Shown: piece after piece, positions 10,606 to 22,782 of the stretch
Position numbering within the stretch: the stretch's first letter is position 1
Layout: the number at the start of each line of letters is the position of its first letter
NCBI RefSeq assembly: GCF_029227915.1
Contig: NC_079888.1
Span: 1,116,001 to 1,180,000 of the forward strand
Length of the DNA: 64,000 bases
Origin: Hydractinia symbiolongicarpus
Lineage: Eukaryota; Cnidaria; Hydrozoa; Anthoathecata; Hydractiniidae
Reading direction: 5' to 3'
The notes under the pieces: generated by a model
The model's database searches: none
What the model was told of the DNA's origin: nothing
Seen by the model: the letters and a program-made list of their open reading frames with translations, nothing else
Translations under genes and position numbers: made by a program

Positions 10606-12297
10606 ATACGTGACGTAATTGTTGTAATTCAAACGGATTGACACCGTTAGAAAGTCAATAAAAGGTAGTTTTTGAAACTGTCTCTATTTCTTCAGCGTGA
10701 ACTAACGGATAGGATTGGTCCCACAGTAAAAAATGACTTATTTTTCGAAATTTTTAAATGAAGCGCTACCACAGGGTCCAGTGTAATCGCTGAGTTCCGG
10801 CAATCATGTCGAGTTAAAAAAAATGTTATTTCTTGGTGTTCAATTGGCTCATTTATCACATTTATCAGGTCACAGTCCAGAATCAGTTCAACTAAGTCCC
10901 ACAGTCAATCCGTTCACCGTTAAAAGCGATACAATTTAGTAATATCGGAACAAAAGCACTAAATACATGATGATACGAATATGTGAAGCAACCGTTGTAA
11001 GTCAAACGGATTGACACCGTTGGAAAGTCAATAAAAGGTAGTTTTTGAAACTGTCTCTATTTCTTTAGCGGGAACTAACGGATAGGATTGGTCCCACAGT
11101 AAAAAATGACTTATTTTTCGAAATTTTTAAATGAAGCGCTACCACAGGGTCCAGTGTAATCGCTGAGTTCCGGGAATCATGTCGAGTTAAAAAAAAATGT
11201 TATTTCTTGGTGTTCAATTGGCTCATTTATCGCATTTATAAGGTCACAGTCCAGAAACAGTTTAATTAATTCCCACAGTCAATTGTTTCACTTTTAAAAG
11301 CGATACAACTTAGTAAGATCGGAATAAATCGCTAAATACATGTTGGTACGAATACGTGACGTAATCGTTGTAATTCAAACGGATTGACACCGTTAGAAAG
11401 TCAATAAAAGGTAGTTTTTGAAACTGTCTCTATTTCTTCATCGTGAACTAACGGATAGGATTGGTCCCACAGTAAAAAAATGACTTATTTATCGAAATTT
11501 TTAAATGAAGCGCTACCACAGGGTCCAGTGTAATTGCTGAGTTCTGGCAATCATGTCGAGTTAAAAAGAATGTTATTTCTTGGAGTTCAATTGGCTCATT
11601 TATCACATTTATAAGGTCACAGTCCAGAAACAGTTCAATTAATTCCCACAGTCAATCGTTTCACTTTTAAAAGCGATACAACTTTGTAATATCGGAAGAA
11701 ATCGCTAAATACATGTTGGTACGAATATGTGAAGCAACCGTTGTAACTCAAACGGATTGACACCGTTAGAAAGTCAATGAAAGGTAGTTTTTGAAACTGT
11801 CTCTATTTCTTCAGCGTGAACCAACGGATAGGATTGGTCCCACAGTAAAAAGATGACTTATTTATCGAAATTTTTAAATGAAGTGCTACCACAGGGTCCA
11901 GTGTAATCGCTGAGTTCCGGCAATCATGTCGAGTTAAAGAGAATGTTATTTCTTGGAGTTAAATTGGCTCATTTATCACTTTTATAAAATCACAGTCCAG
12001 AAACAGTTCAATTAATTCCCACAGTCAATTGTTTCACTTTTAAAAGCGATACAACTTAGTAAGATCGGAACAAATCGCTAAATACATGTTGGTACGAATA
12101 CGTGACGCAATCGTTGTAACTCAAACGGATTGACACCGTTAGAAAGTCAATGAAATTTAGTTTTTGAAACTGTCTCTATTTCTTCAGCGTGAACTAACGT
12201 CTAGGATTGGTCCCACAGTAATAAATGACTTATTTATCTTAATTTTTAAATGAAGCGCTACCACAGCGTCCAGTGTAATCGCCTAGTTCTGGGAATC
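10606..12297. repeat. Monomers related to the 5.7-8.0 kb block
   Basis: The units at 10,843, 11,217 and 11,590 resemble those at 7,166, 7,539 and 7,913 in order and in private variants (CACTAAATACATGATG, TTCTTTAGCGGGAAC, TAAGATCGGAATAAATC). The unit at 11,963 has the CACTTTTATAAAATCAC subtype also seen at 1, 1216, 19,410, 22,013 and 22,385. No gene is seen. Confidence 0.8.
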
Positions 12298-15200
12298 ATG
12301 TCGAGTTAAAAAGAATGTTATTTCTGGGAGTCCAATTGGCTCATTTATCACAGTTATAAGATCACAGTCAAAAATCAGTTTAATTAAGTCCCAAAGTCAA
12401 TCGTTTCACTGTTAAAAGCGATACAACTTGGTAATATCGGAACAAAATCACTAAATACATGTTGGTACGAATATGTGACGCAACCGTTGTAACCCAAACG
12501 GATTGACACCGTTAAAAACACAATGAAATGTAGTTTTTGAAACTGTCTCTATTTCTTCAGCGTGAACTAACGGCTAGGATTGGTCCCACAGTAAAAAATG
12601 ACTTATTAATCTTAATTTTTAAATGAAGCGCTACCACACCGTCTAGTGTAATCGGTGAGTTCCAGCAATCATGTCAAATTAAAAAGATTGTCATTCCTTG
12701 GAGTCCAATTTGCTCATTTATCACATTTATCAGGTCACAGTCCAGAATCAGTTCAACTAAGTCCCACAGTCAATCCGTTCACCGTTAAAAGCGATACAAT
12801 TTAGTAATATCGGAACAAAAGCACTAAATACATGATGGTACGAATATGTGAAGCAACCGTTGTAATTAAAACGGATTGACACCGTTAAGAACACAATGAA
12901 ATGTAGTTTTTGAAACTGTCTCTATTTCTTTAGCGGGAACTAACGGATAGGATGGGTCCCACAGTAAAAAATGACTTATTTTTCGAAATTTTTAAATGAA
13001 GCGCTACCACAGGGTCCCGTGTAATCGCTGAGTTCCGGGAATCATGTCGAGTTAAAAAAAATGTTATTTCTTGGTGTTCAATTGGCTCATTTATCGCATT
13101 TATAAGGTCACAGTCCAGAAACAGTTCAATTAATTCCCACACTAAATTGTTTCACTTTTAAAAGCGATACAACTTAGTAAGATCGGAATAAATCGCTAAA
13201 GACATGTTGGTACGAATACGTGACGTAATCGTTGTAATTCAAACGGATTGACACCTTTAGAAAGTCAATAAAAGGTAGTTTTTGAAACTGTCTCTATTTC
13301 TTCAGCGTGAACTAACGGATAGGATTGGTCCCACAGTAAAAAAATGACTTATTTATCGAAATTTTTAAATGAAGCGCTACCACAGGGTCCAGTGTAATCG
13401 CTGAGTTCTGACAATCATGTCGAGTTAAAAAGAATGTTATTTCTTGGAGTTCAATTGGCTCATTTATCACATTTATAAGGTCACAGTCCAGAAACAGTTC
13501 AATTAATTCCCACAGTCAATCGTTTCACTTTTAAAAGCGATACAACTTTGTAATATCGGAAAAAATCGCTAAATACATGTTGGTACGAACATGTGAAGCA
13601 ACCGTTGTAACTCAAACGGATTGACACCGTTAGAAAGTCAATGAAAGGTAGTTTTTGAAACTGTCTCTATTTCTTCAGCGTGAACCAACGGATAGGATTG
13701 GTCCCACAGTAAAAAGATGACTTATTTATCGAAATTTTTAAATGAAGTGCTACCACAGGGTCCAGTGTAATCGCTGAGTTCCGGCAATCATGTCGAGTTA
13801 AAAAGAATGTTATCTCTTGGAGTCCAATTGGCTCATTTATCACATTTATAAGATCACAGTCCAGAATCAGTTCAATTAAGTCCCACAGTCAATCGTTTCA
13901 CTTTTAAAAGCGATACAACTTAGTAATATCGGAAAAAATCGCTAAATACATGTTGGTTCGAATATGTGAAGCAACCGTTGTAAATCAAACGGATTGACAC
14001 CGTTAGAAAGTTAACGAAATGTGGTTTTTGAAACTGTCTCTATTTCTTCAGCGTGAACTAACGGATAGGATTGGTCCCACAGTAAAAAAATGACTTATTT
14101 ATCGAAATTTTTAAATGAAGCGCTACCACAGGGTCCAGTGTAACCGCTGAGTTCTGGCAATCATGTCGAGTTAAAAAGAATGTTATTTCTTGGAGTTCAA
14201 TTGGCTCATTTATCACATTTATAAGGTCACAGTCCAGAAATAGTTCAAATAATTCCCACAGTCAATCGTTTCACTTTTAAAAGCGATACAACTTTGTAAT
14301 ATCGGAAGAAATCGCTAAATACATGTTGGTACGAATATGTGAAGCAACCGTTGTAACTCAAACGGATTGACACCGTTAGAGAGTCAATGAAAGGTAGTTT
14401 TTGAAACTGTCTCTATTTCTTCAGCGTGAACCAACGGATAGGATTGGTCCCACAGTAAAAAGATGACTTATTTATCGAAATTTTTAAATGAAGTGCTACC
14501 ACAGGGTCCAGTGTAATCGCTGAGTTCCGGCAATCATGTCGAGTTAAAAAGAATGTTATTTCTTGGAGTCCAATTGGCTCATTTATCACAGTTATAAGAT
14601 CACAGTCAAAAATCAGTTTAATTAAGTCCCAAAGTCAATCGTTTCACTGTTAAAAGCGATACAACTTAGTAATATCGGAACAAAATCACTAAATACATGT
14701 TGGTACGAATATGTGACGCAACCGCTGTAACTCAAACGGATTGACACCGTTAAAAACACAATGAAATGTAGTTTTTGAAACTGTCTCTATTTCTTCAGCG
14801 TGAACTAACGGCTAGGATTGGTCCCACAGTAAAAAATGACTTATTAATCTTAATTTTTAAATGAAGCGCTACCACACCGTCTAGTGTAATCGGTGAGTTC
14901 CAGCAATCATGCCAAATTAAAAAGATTGTCATTCCTTGGAGTCCAATTGGCTCATTTATCACATTTATCAGGTCACAGTCCAGAATCAGTTCAACTAAGT
15001 CCCACAGTCAATCCGTTCACCGTTAAAAGCGATACAATTTAGTAATATCGGAACAAAAGCACTAAATACATGATGGTACGAATATGTGAAGCAACCGTTG
15101 TAACTAAAACGGATTGACACCGTTAAAAACACAATGAAATGTAGTTTTTGAAACTGTCTCTATTTCTTTAGCGGGAACTAACGGATAGGATGGGTCCCAC

Positions 15201-16320
15201 AGTAAAAAATGACTTATTTTTCGAAATTTTTAAATGAAGCGCTACCACAGGGTCCAGTTTAATCGCTGAGTTCCGGGAATCATGTCGAGTTAAAAAAAAT
15301 GTTATTTCTTGGTGTTCAATTGGCTCATTTATCGCATTTATAAGGTCACAGTCCAGAAACAGTTCAATTAATTCCCACACTAAATTGTTTCACTTTTAAA
15401 AGCGATACAACTTAGTAAGATCGGAATAAATCGCTAAATACATGTTGGTACGAATACGTGACGTAATCGTTGTAATTCAAACGGATTGACACCTTTAGAA
15501 AGTCAATAAAAGGTAGTTTTTGAAACTGTCTCTATTTCTTCAGCGTGAACTAACGGATAGGATTGGTCCCACAGTAAAAAAATGACTTATTTATCGAAAT
15601 TTTTAAATGAAGCGCTACCACAGGGTCCAGTGCAATCGCTGAGTTCTGACAATCATGTCGAGTTAAAAAGAATGTTATTTCTTGGAGTTCAATTGGCTCA
15701 TTTATCACATTTATAAGGTCACAGTCCAGAAACAGTTCAATTAATTCCCACAGTCAATCGTTTCACTTTTAAAAGCGATACAACTTTGTAATATCGGAAA
15801 AAATCGCTAAATACATGTTGGTACGAATATGTGAAGCAACCGTTGTAACTCAAACGGATTGACACCGTTAGAAAGTCAATGAAAGGTAGTTTTTGAAACT
15901 GTCTCTATTTCTTCAGCGTGAACCAACGGATAGGATTGGTCCCACAGCAAAAAGATGACTTATTTATCGAAATTTTTAAATGAAGTGCTACCACAGGGTC
16001 CAGTGTAATCGCTGAGTTCCGGCAATCATGTCGAGTTAAAAAGAATGTTATCTCTTGGAGTCCAATTGGCTCATTTATCACATTTATAAGATCACAGTCC
16101 AGAATCAGTTCAATTAAGTCCCACAGTCAATCGTTTCACTTTTAAAAGCGATACAACTTAGTAATATCGGAAAAATCGCTAAATACATGTTGGTTCGAAT
16201 ATGTGAAGCAACCGTTGTAAATCAAACGGATTGACACCGTTAGAAAGTCAACGAAAGGTAGTTTTTGAAACTGTCTCTATTTCTTCAGCGTGAACTAACG
16301 GATAGGATTGGTCCCACAGT
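12298..16320. repeat. Higher-order repeat, 6-monomer spacing (2,238 bp)
   Basis: The block 12,298-14,080 recurs at 14,536-16,320. Five anchors pair at 2,238 bp: 12,335/14,573, 12,708/14,946, 13,081/15,319, 13,454/15,692 and 13,827/16,065. Shared private features include CACACTAAATTGTTTCAC (13,137 and 15,375), GACACCTTTAGAAAG, GAGTTCTGACAATC and GTTATCTCTTGG. Copies differ by isolated substitutions only, for example GGGTCCCGTGTAATC against GGGTCCAGTTTAATC. Confidence 0.9.
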
Positions 16321-17370
16321 AAAAAACGACTTATTTATCTTAATTTTTAAATAAAGCGCTCCCACAGCGCCCAGTTTAATCGCTGAGTTCCGGCAATCAT
16401 GTTGAGTTAAAAAGAATGTTATTTCTTAAAGTCCAATTGGCTCATTTATCACATTCATAAGATCACAGTCCAGAATCAGTTCAACTAAGTCCCACAGTCA
16501 ATCGGTTCACCGTTAAAAGCGATACAACTTGGTAATATCGGAACAAAATCACTAAATACATGTTGGTACGAATATGTGACGCAACCGTTGTAACTCAAAC
16601 AAATTGACACTGTTAAGAAGACAATGAAATGTAGTGTTTGAAACTGTCTCTATTTTTTCAGCGTGAACTAACTGCTAGGATTGGTCCCACAGTAAAAAAT
16701 GACTTATTAATCTTAATTTTTAAATGAAGTGCTACCACAGCGCCCAGTGTATCCGCTGAGTTCCAGCAATCATGTCAAATTAAGAAGATTGTCATTCATT
16801 GGAGGCCAAGTGGCTCATTTATCACATTTAGCAGGTAACAGTCCAGAATCAGTTCAATTAAGTCCCACATTCAATCGTTTTACTTTTAAAGGCGATACAA
16901 CTTAACTATAGCGGAAGAAATTGCTAAATACATGTTGGTACGAATATGTGACGCAACCGTTGCAACTCAAACGGATTGACACCGTTAGAAAGTCAATGAA
17001 ATGTAGTTTTTGAAACTCTTTCTAATTCTTCAGCGCGAACTAACGACTAAGATTGGTCCCACAGTAAAAAATGAACTATTCATCTAAATTTTTAAATGAA
17101 GCGCTCCCACAGCGCCCAGTGTAACCAATGAGTTCCGGCAATCATGTCGAGTTGAAAAGAATGTTATTTCTTGGAGTCCAATTGGCTCAATTATCACATT
17201 TATAAGACCACAGTCCAGAATCAGTTCAATTAAGTCCCACAGTCAATCGTTTCACTTTTAAAAGCGATACAACTTAGTAATATCGGAAAAAATCGCTAAA
17301 TACATGTTGGTTCGAATATGTGAAGCAACCGTTGTAAATCAAACAGATTGACACCGTTAGAAAGTCAATG
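16030..17370. repeat. Long-range duplicated segment, left copy
   Basis: This 1.34-kb stretch reappears at about 30,165-31,505, shifted by 14,135 bp (38 monomers). Paired anchors are 16,065/30,199, 16,436/30,571, 16,809/30,944 and 17,181/31,316. Diagnostic shared variants are TTCTTAAAGTCC, CAAACAAATTGACACTG, GGAGGCCAAGTGGCTC, TTTAGCAGGTAACAG, AACTATAGCGGAAG and GTCGAGTTGAAAAG. Several of these are rare in the rest of the window. Confidence 0.85.
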
Positions 17371-18690
17371 AAATTTAGTTTTTGAAAATGTCTCTATTTC
17401 TTCAGCGTGAACTAACGTCTAGGATTGGTCCCACAGTAATAAATGACTTATTTATCTAAATTTTTAAATGAAGCGCTACCACAGGGTCCAGTGTAATCGT
17501 TGAGTTCCGGCAATCATGTCGAGTTAAAAAGAATGTTATTACTTGGAGTCCAATTAACTCATTTATCACATTTATAAGAGTCCAGAATCAGTTCAATTAA
17601 GTCCCACAGTCAATCGTTTCACTTTTAAAAGCGATACAACTTAGTAATATCGGAAAAATTCGCTAATTACACGTGGTACGAATATGTGAAGCAACCGTTG
17701 TAACTCAAACGGATTGACACCGTTAGAAAGTCAATGAAAGGTAGTTTTTGACACTGTCTCTATTTCTTCAGCGTGAAATAACGGATAGGATTGGTCCCAC
17801 AGTAGAAAAATGACTTATTTATCAAAATTTTTAAATGAAGCGCTACCACAGGGTCCAATGTAATCGCTGAGTTCCGGCAATCATTTCGAGTTAAAAAGAA
17901 TGTTATTTCTTGGAGTTAAATTGGCTCAATTATCACATTTATAAGTTCACAGTCCAGAATCAGTTCAATTAAGTCCCACAGTCAATCGTTGCACTTTTAA
18001 AAGCGATACAACTTAGTAATATCGGAAAAAGTCGCTAAATACATGTTGGTACGAATATGTGAAGCAACCATTGTAACTCAAACGGATTGACACCGTTGGA
18101 AAGTCAATAAAATGTTGTTTCTGAAACTGTCTCTATTTCTTCAGCGTGAACTAACGGCTAGGATTGGTCCCACAGTAAAAAATCACTTATTAATCTTAAT
18201 TTTTAAATGAAGCGCTACCACAGGGTCCAGTGTAATCGCCTAGTTCTGGGAATCATGTCGAGTTAAAAAGAATGTTATTTCTTGGAGTCCAATTGGCTCA
18301 TTTATCACATTTATAAGATCACAGTCAAAAATCAGTTTAATTAAGTCCCAAAGTCAATCGTTTCACTGTTAAAAGCGATACAACTTAGTAATATCGGAAC
18401 AAAATCACTAAATACAAGTTGGTACGAATATGTGACGCAACCGTTGTAACTCAAACGGATTGACACCGTTAAAAACACAATGAAATGTAGTTTTTGAAAC
18501 TGTCTCTATTTCTTCAGCGTGAACTAACGGCTAGGATTGGTCCCACAGTAAAAAATGACTTATTAATCTTAATTTTTAAATGAAGTGCTACCACACCGTC
18601 TAGTGTAATCGCTGAGTTCCAGCAATCATGTCAAATTAAAAAGATTGTCATTCCTTGGAGTCCAATTGGCTCATTTATCACATTTATCAA
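17371..18690. repeat. Block repeated 2,229 bp downstream, with a 367-bp monomer
   Basis: The units at 17,553, 17,920 and 18,292 pair with 19,782, 20,149 and 20,521, a shift of 2,229 bp (6 monomers). The unit at 17,553 is 367 bp long because it reads TTATAAGAGTCCAG where others read TTATAAGATCACAGTCCAG. The same short variant returns at 19,782, 23,875 and 29,832. The next unit carries TGTTGTTTCTGAAAC, a haplotype also seen at 2.15, 4.37 and 9.19 kb. Confidence 0.85.
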
Positions 18691-21600
18691 GTCACAGTCC
18701 AGAATCAGTTCAACTAAGTCCCACAGTCAATCCGTTCACCGTTAAAAGCGATACAATTTAGTAATATCGGATCAAAGGCACTAAATACATGATGGTACCA
18801 ATATGTGAAGCAACCGTTGTAACTAAAACGGATTGACACCGTTAGAAAGTCAATGAAAGTTAGTTTTTGAAACTCTCTCTATTTCTTTAGCGGGAACTAA
18901 CGGATAGGATGGGTCCCACAGTAAAAAATGACTTATTTTTCGAAATTTTTAAATGAAGCGCTACCACAGGGTCCAGTGTAATCGCTGAGTTCCGGGAATC
19001 ATGTCGAGTTAAAAAAATGTTATTTCTTGGTGTTCAATTGGCTCATTTATCGCATTTATAAGGTCACAGTCCAGAAACAGTTCAATTAATTCCCACACTA
19101 AATTGTTTCACTTTTAAAAGCGATACAACTTAGTAAGATCGGAATAAATCGCTAAATACATGTTGGTACGAATACGTGACGTAATCGTTGTAATTCGAAC
19201 GGATTGACACCGTTAAAAAGTCAATAAAAGGTAGTTTTTGAAACTGTCTCTATTTCTTCAGCGTGAACTAACGGATAGGATTGGTCCCACAGTAAAAAAA
19301 TGACTTATTTATCGAAATTTTTAAATGAAGCGCTACCACAGGGTCCAGTGTAATCGCTGAGTTCCGGCAATCATGTCGAGTTAAAAAGAATGTTATTTCT
19401 TGGAGTTAAATTGGCTCATTTATCACTTTTATAAAATCACAGTCCAGAAACAGTTCAATTAATTCCCACAGTCAATTGTTTCACTTTTAAAAGCGATATA
19501 ACTTAGTAAGATCGGAACAAATCGCTAAATACATGTTGGTACGAATACGTGACGCAATCGTTGTATCTCAAACGGATTGACACCGTTAGAAAGTCAATGA
19601 TATGTAGTTTTTGAAACTGTCTCTATTTCTTCAGCGTGAACTAACGTCTAGGATTGGTCCCACAGTAATAAATGACTTATTTATCTAAATTTTTAAATGA
19701 AGCGCTACCACAGGGTCCAGTGTAATCGTTGAGTTCCGGCAATCATGTCGAGTTAAAAAGAATGTTATTACTTGGAGTCCAATTGACTCATTTATCACAT
19801 TTATAAGAGTCCAGAATCAGTTCAATTAAGTCCCACAGTCAATCGTTTCACTTTTAAAAGCGATACAACTTAGTAATATCGGAAAAATTCGCTAATTACA
19901 CGTGGTACGAATATGTGAAGCAACCGTTGTAACTCAAACGGATTGACACCGTTAGAAAGTCAATGAAAGGTAGTTTTTGAAACTGTCTCTATTTCTTTAG
20001 CGGGAACTAACGGATAGGATTGGTCCCACAGTAAAAAAATGACTTATTTATCGAAATTTTTAAATGAAGCGCTACCACAGGGTCCAGTGTAATCGCTGAG
20101 TTCCGGCAATCATGTCGAGTTAAAAAGAATGTTATTTCTTGGAGTTAAGTTGGCTCAATTATCACATTTATAAGTTCACTGTCCAGAATCAGTTCAATTA
20201 AGTCCCACAGTCAATCGTTGCACTTTTAAAAGCGATACAACTTAGTAATATCGGAAAAAGTCGCTAAATACATGTTGGTACGAATATGTGAAGCAACCAT
20301 TGTAACTCAAACGGATTGACACCGTTGGAAAGTCAATAAAATGTTGTTTCTGAAACTGTCTCTATTTCTTCAGCGTGAACTAACGGCTAGGATTGGTCCC
20401 ACAGTAAAAAATCACTTATTAATCTTAATTTTTAAATGAAGCGCTACCACAGGGTCCAGTGTAATCGCCTAGTTCTGGGAATCATGTCGAGTTAAAAAGA
20501 ATGTTATTTCTTGGAGTCCAATTGGCTTATTTATCACATTTATAAGATCACAGTCAAAAATCAGTTTAATTAAGTCCCAAAGTCAATCGTTTTACTGTTA
20601 AAAGCGATACAACTTAGTAATATCGGAACAAAATCACTAAATACATGTTGGTACGAATATGTGACGCAACCGTTGTAACTCAAACGGATTGACACCGTTA
20701 AAAACACAATGAAATGTAGTTTTTGAAACTGTCTCTATTTCTTCAGCGTGAACTAACGGCTAGGATTGCTCCCACAGTAAAAAATGACTTATTAATCTAA
20801 ATTCTTAAATGAAGCGCTACCACACCGTCTAGTGTAATCGCTGAGTTCCAGCAATCATGTCAAATTAAAAAGATTGTCGCTCCTTGGAGTCCAATTGGCT
20901 CATTTATCACATTTATCAGGTCACAGTCCAGAATCAGTTCAACTAAGTCCCACAGTCAATCCGTTCACCGTTAAAAGCGATACAATTTAGTAATATCGGA
21001 ACAAAAGCACTAAATACATGATGGTACGAATATGTGAAGCAACCGTTGTAACTAAAACGGATTGACACCGTTAGAAAGTCAATGAAAGGTAGTTTTTGAA
21101 ACTGTCTCTATTTCTTTAGCGGGAACTAACGGATAGGATGGGTCCCACAGTAAAAAATGACTTATTTTTCGAAATCTTTAAATGAAGCGCTACCACAGGG
21201 TCCAGTGTAATTGCTGAGTTCCGGGAATCATGTCGAGTTAAAAAAAATGTTATTTCTTGGTGTTCAATTGGCTCATTTATCGCATTTATAAGGTCACAGT
21301 CCAGAAACAGTTCAATTAATTCCCACAGTCAATTGTTTCACTTTTAAAAGCGATACAACTTAGTAAGATCGGAATAAATCGCTAAATACATGTTGGTACG
21401 AATACGTGACGTAATCGTTGTAATTCAAACGGATTGACACCGTTAGAATATCAATAAAAGGTAGTTTTTGAAACTGTCTCTATTTCTTCAGCGTGAACTA
21501 ACGGATAGGATTGTTCCCACAGTAAAAAAATGACTTATTTATCGAAATTTTTAAATGAAGCGCTACCACAGGGTCCAGTGTAATCGCTGAGTTCCGGCAA

Positions 21601-22782
21601 TCATGTCTAGTTAAAAAGAATGTTATTTCTTGGAGTTCAATTGGCTCATTTATCACATTTATAACTTCACAGTCCAGAAACAGTTCAATTAATTCCCACA
21701 GTCAATCGTTTCACTTTTAAAAGCGATACAACTTTGTAATATCGGAAAAAATCGCTAAATACATGTTGGTACGAATATGTGAAGCAACCGTTGTAACTCA
21801 AACGGATTGACACCGTTAGAAAGTCAATGAAAGGTAGTTTTTGAAACTGTCTCTATTTCTTCAGCGTGAACTAACGGATAGGATTGGTCCCACAGTAAAA
21901 AAATGACTTATTTATAGAAATTTTTAAATGAAGCGCTACCAGAGGGTCCAGTGTAATCGCTGAGTTCCGGCAATCATGTCGAGTTAAAAAGAATGTTATT
22001 TCTTGGAGTTAAATTGGCTCATTTATCACTTTTATAAAATCACAGTCCAGAAACAGTTCAATTAATTCCCACAGTCAATTGTTTCACTTTTAAAAGCGAT
22101 ACAACTTAGTAAGATCGGAACAAATCGCTAAATACATGTTGGTACGAATACGTGACGCAATCGTTGTAACTCAAACGGATTGACACCGTTAGAAAGTCAA
22201 TGAAATGTAGTTTTTGAAACTGTCTCTATTTCTTCAGCGTGAACTAACGTCTAGGATTGGTCCCACAGTAATAAATGACTTATTTATCTAAATTTTTAAA
22301 TGAAGCGCTACCACAGGGTCCAGTGTAATCGTTGAGTTCCGGCAATCGTGTCGAGTTAAAAAGAATGTTATTACTTGGAGTTAAATTGGCTCATTTATCA
22401 CTTTTATAAAATCACAGTCCAGAAACAGTTCAATTAATTCCCACAGTTAATTGTTTCACTTTTAAAAGCAATACAACTTAGTAAGATCGGAACAAATCGC
22501 TAAATACATGTTGGTTCGAATATGTGAAGCAACCGTTGTAAATCAAACGGATTGACACCGGTAGAAAGTCAATGAAAGGTAGTTTTTGAAACTGTCTCTA
22601 TTTCTTCTGCGTGAACTAACGGATAGGATTTGTCCCACAGTAAAAAACGACTTATTTATCTTAATTTTTAAATAAAGCGCTCCCACAGCGCCCAGTGTAA
22701 TCGCTGAGTTCCGGCAATCATGTCGAGTTAAAAAGAATGTTATTTCTTAAAGCCCAATGGGCTCATTTATCACATTTATAAG
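18690..22782. repeat. 11-monomer higher-order repeat (4,093 bp), copy 1
   Basis: Eleven consecutive monomers in this segment match the following block in order. Anchors 19,037/23,130, 19,410/23,503, 19,782/23,875, 20,149/24,242, 20,521/24,614 and 20,894/24,987 are each 4,093 bp apart. Private matches include GTTGTATCTCAAACGG (19,560 and 23,655), TTCACTGTCCAG and GATTGTCGCTCCTTGG. The right third (21,140-22,782) matches 26,350-27,993 at a shift of 5,211 bp, because copy 2 gained 1,118 bp. Confidence 0.88.

Noticed and set aside
12930-13142. Minus-strand ORF of 70 codons, with homologous ORFs at 15,168, 22,979, 32,609, 34,144, 54,556, 56,420, 57,538 and elsewhere, as protein genes
   Set aside because: Each lies inside one satellite monomer and repeats with the array. 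Nearly all start with GTG or TTG. In-frame stops occur elsewhere in every unit, and no domain, signal peptide or conserved coding pattern is visible.
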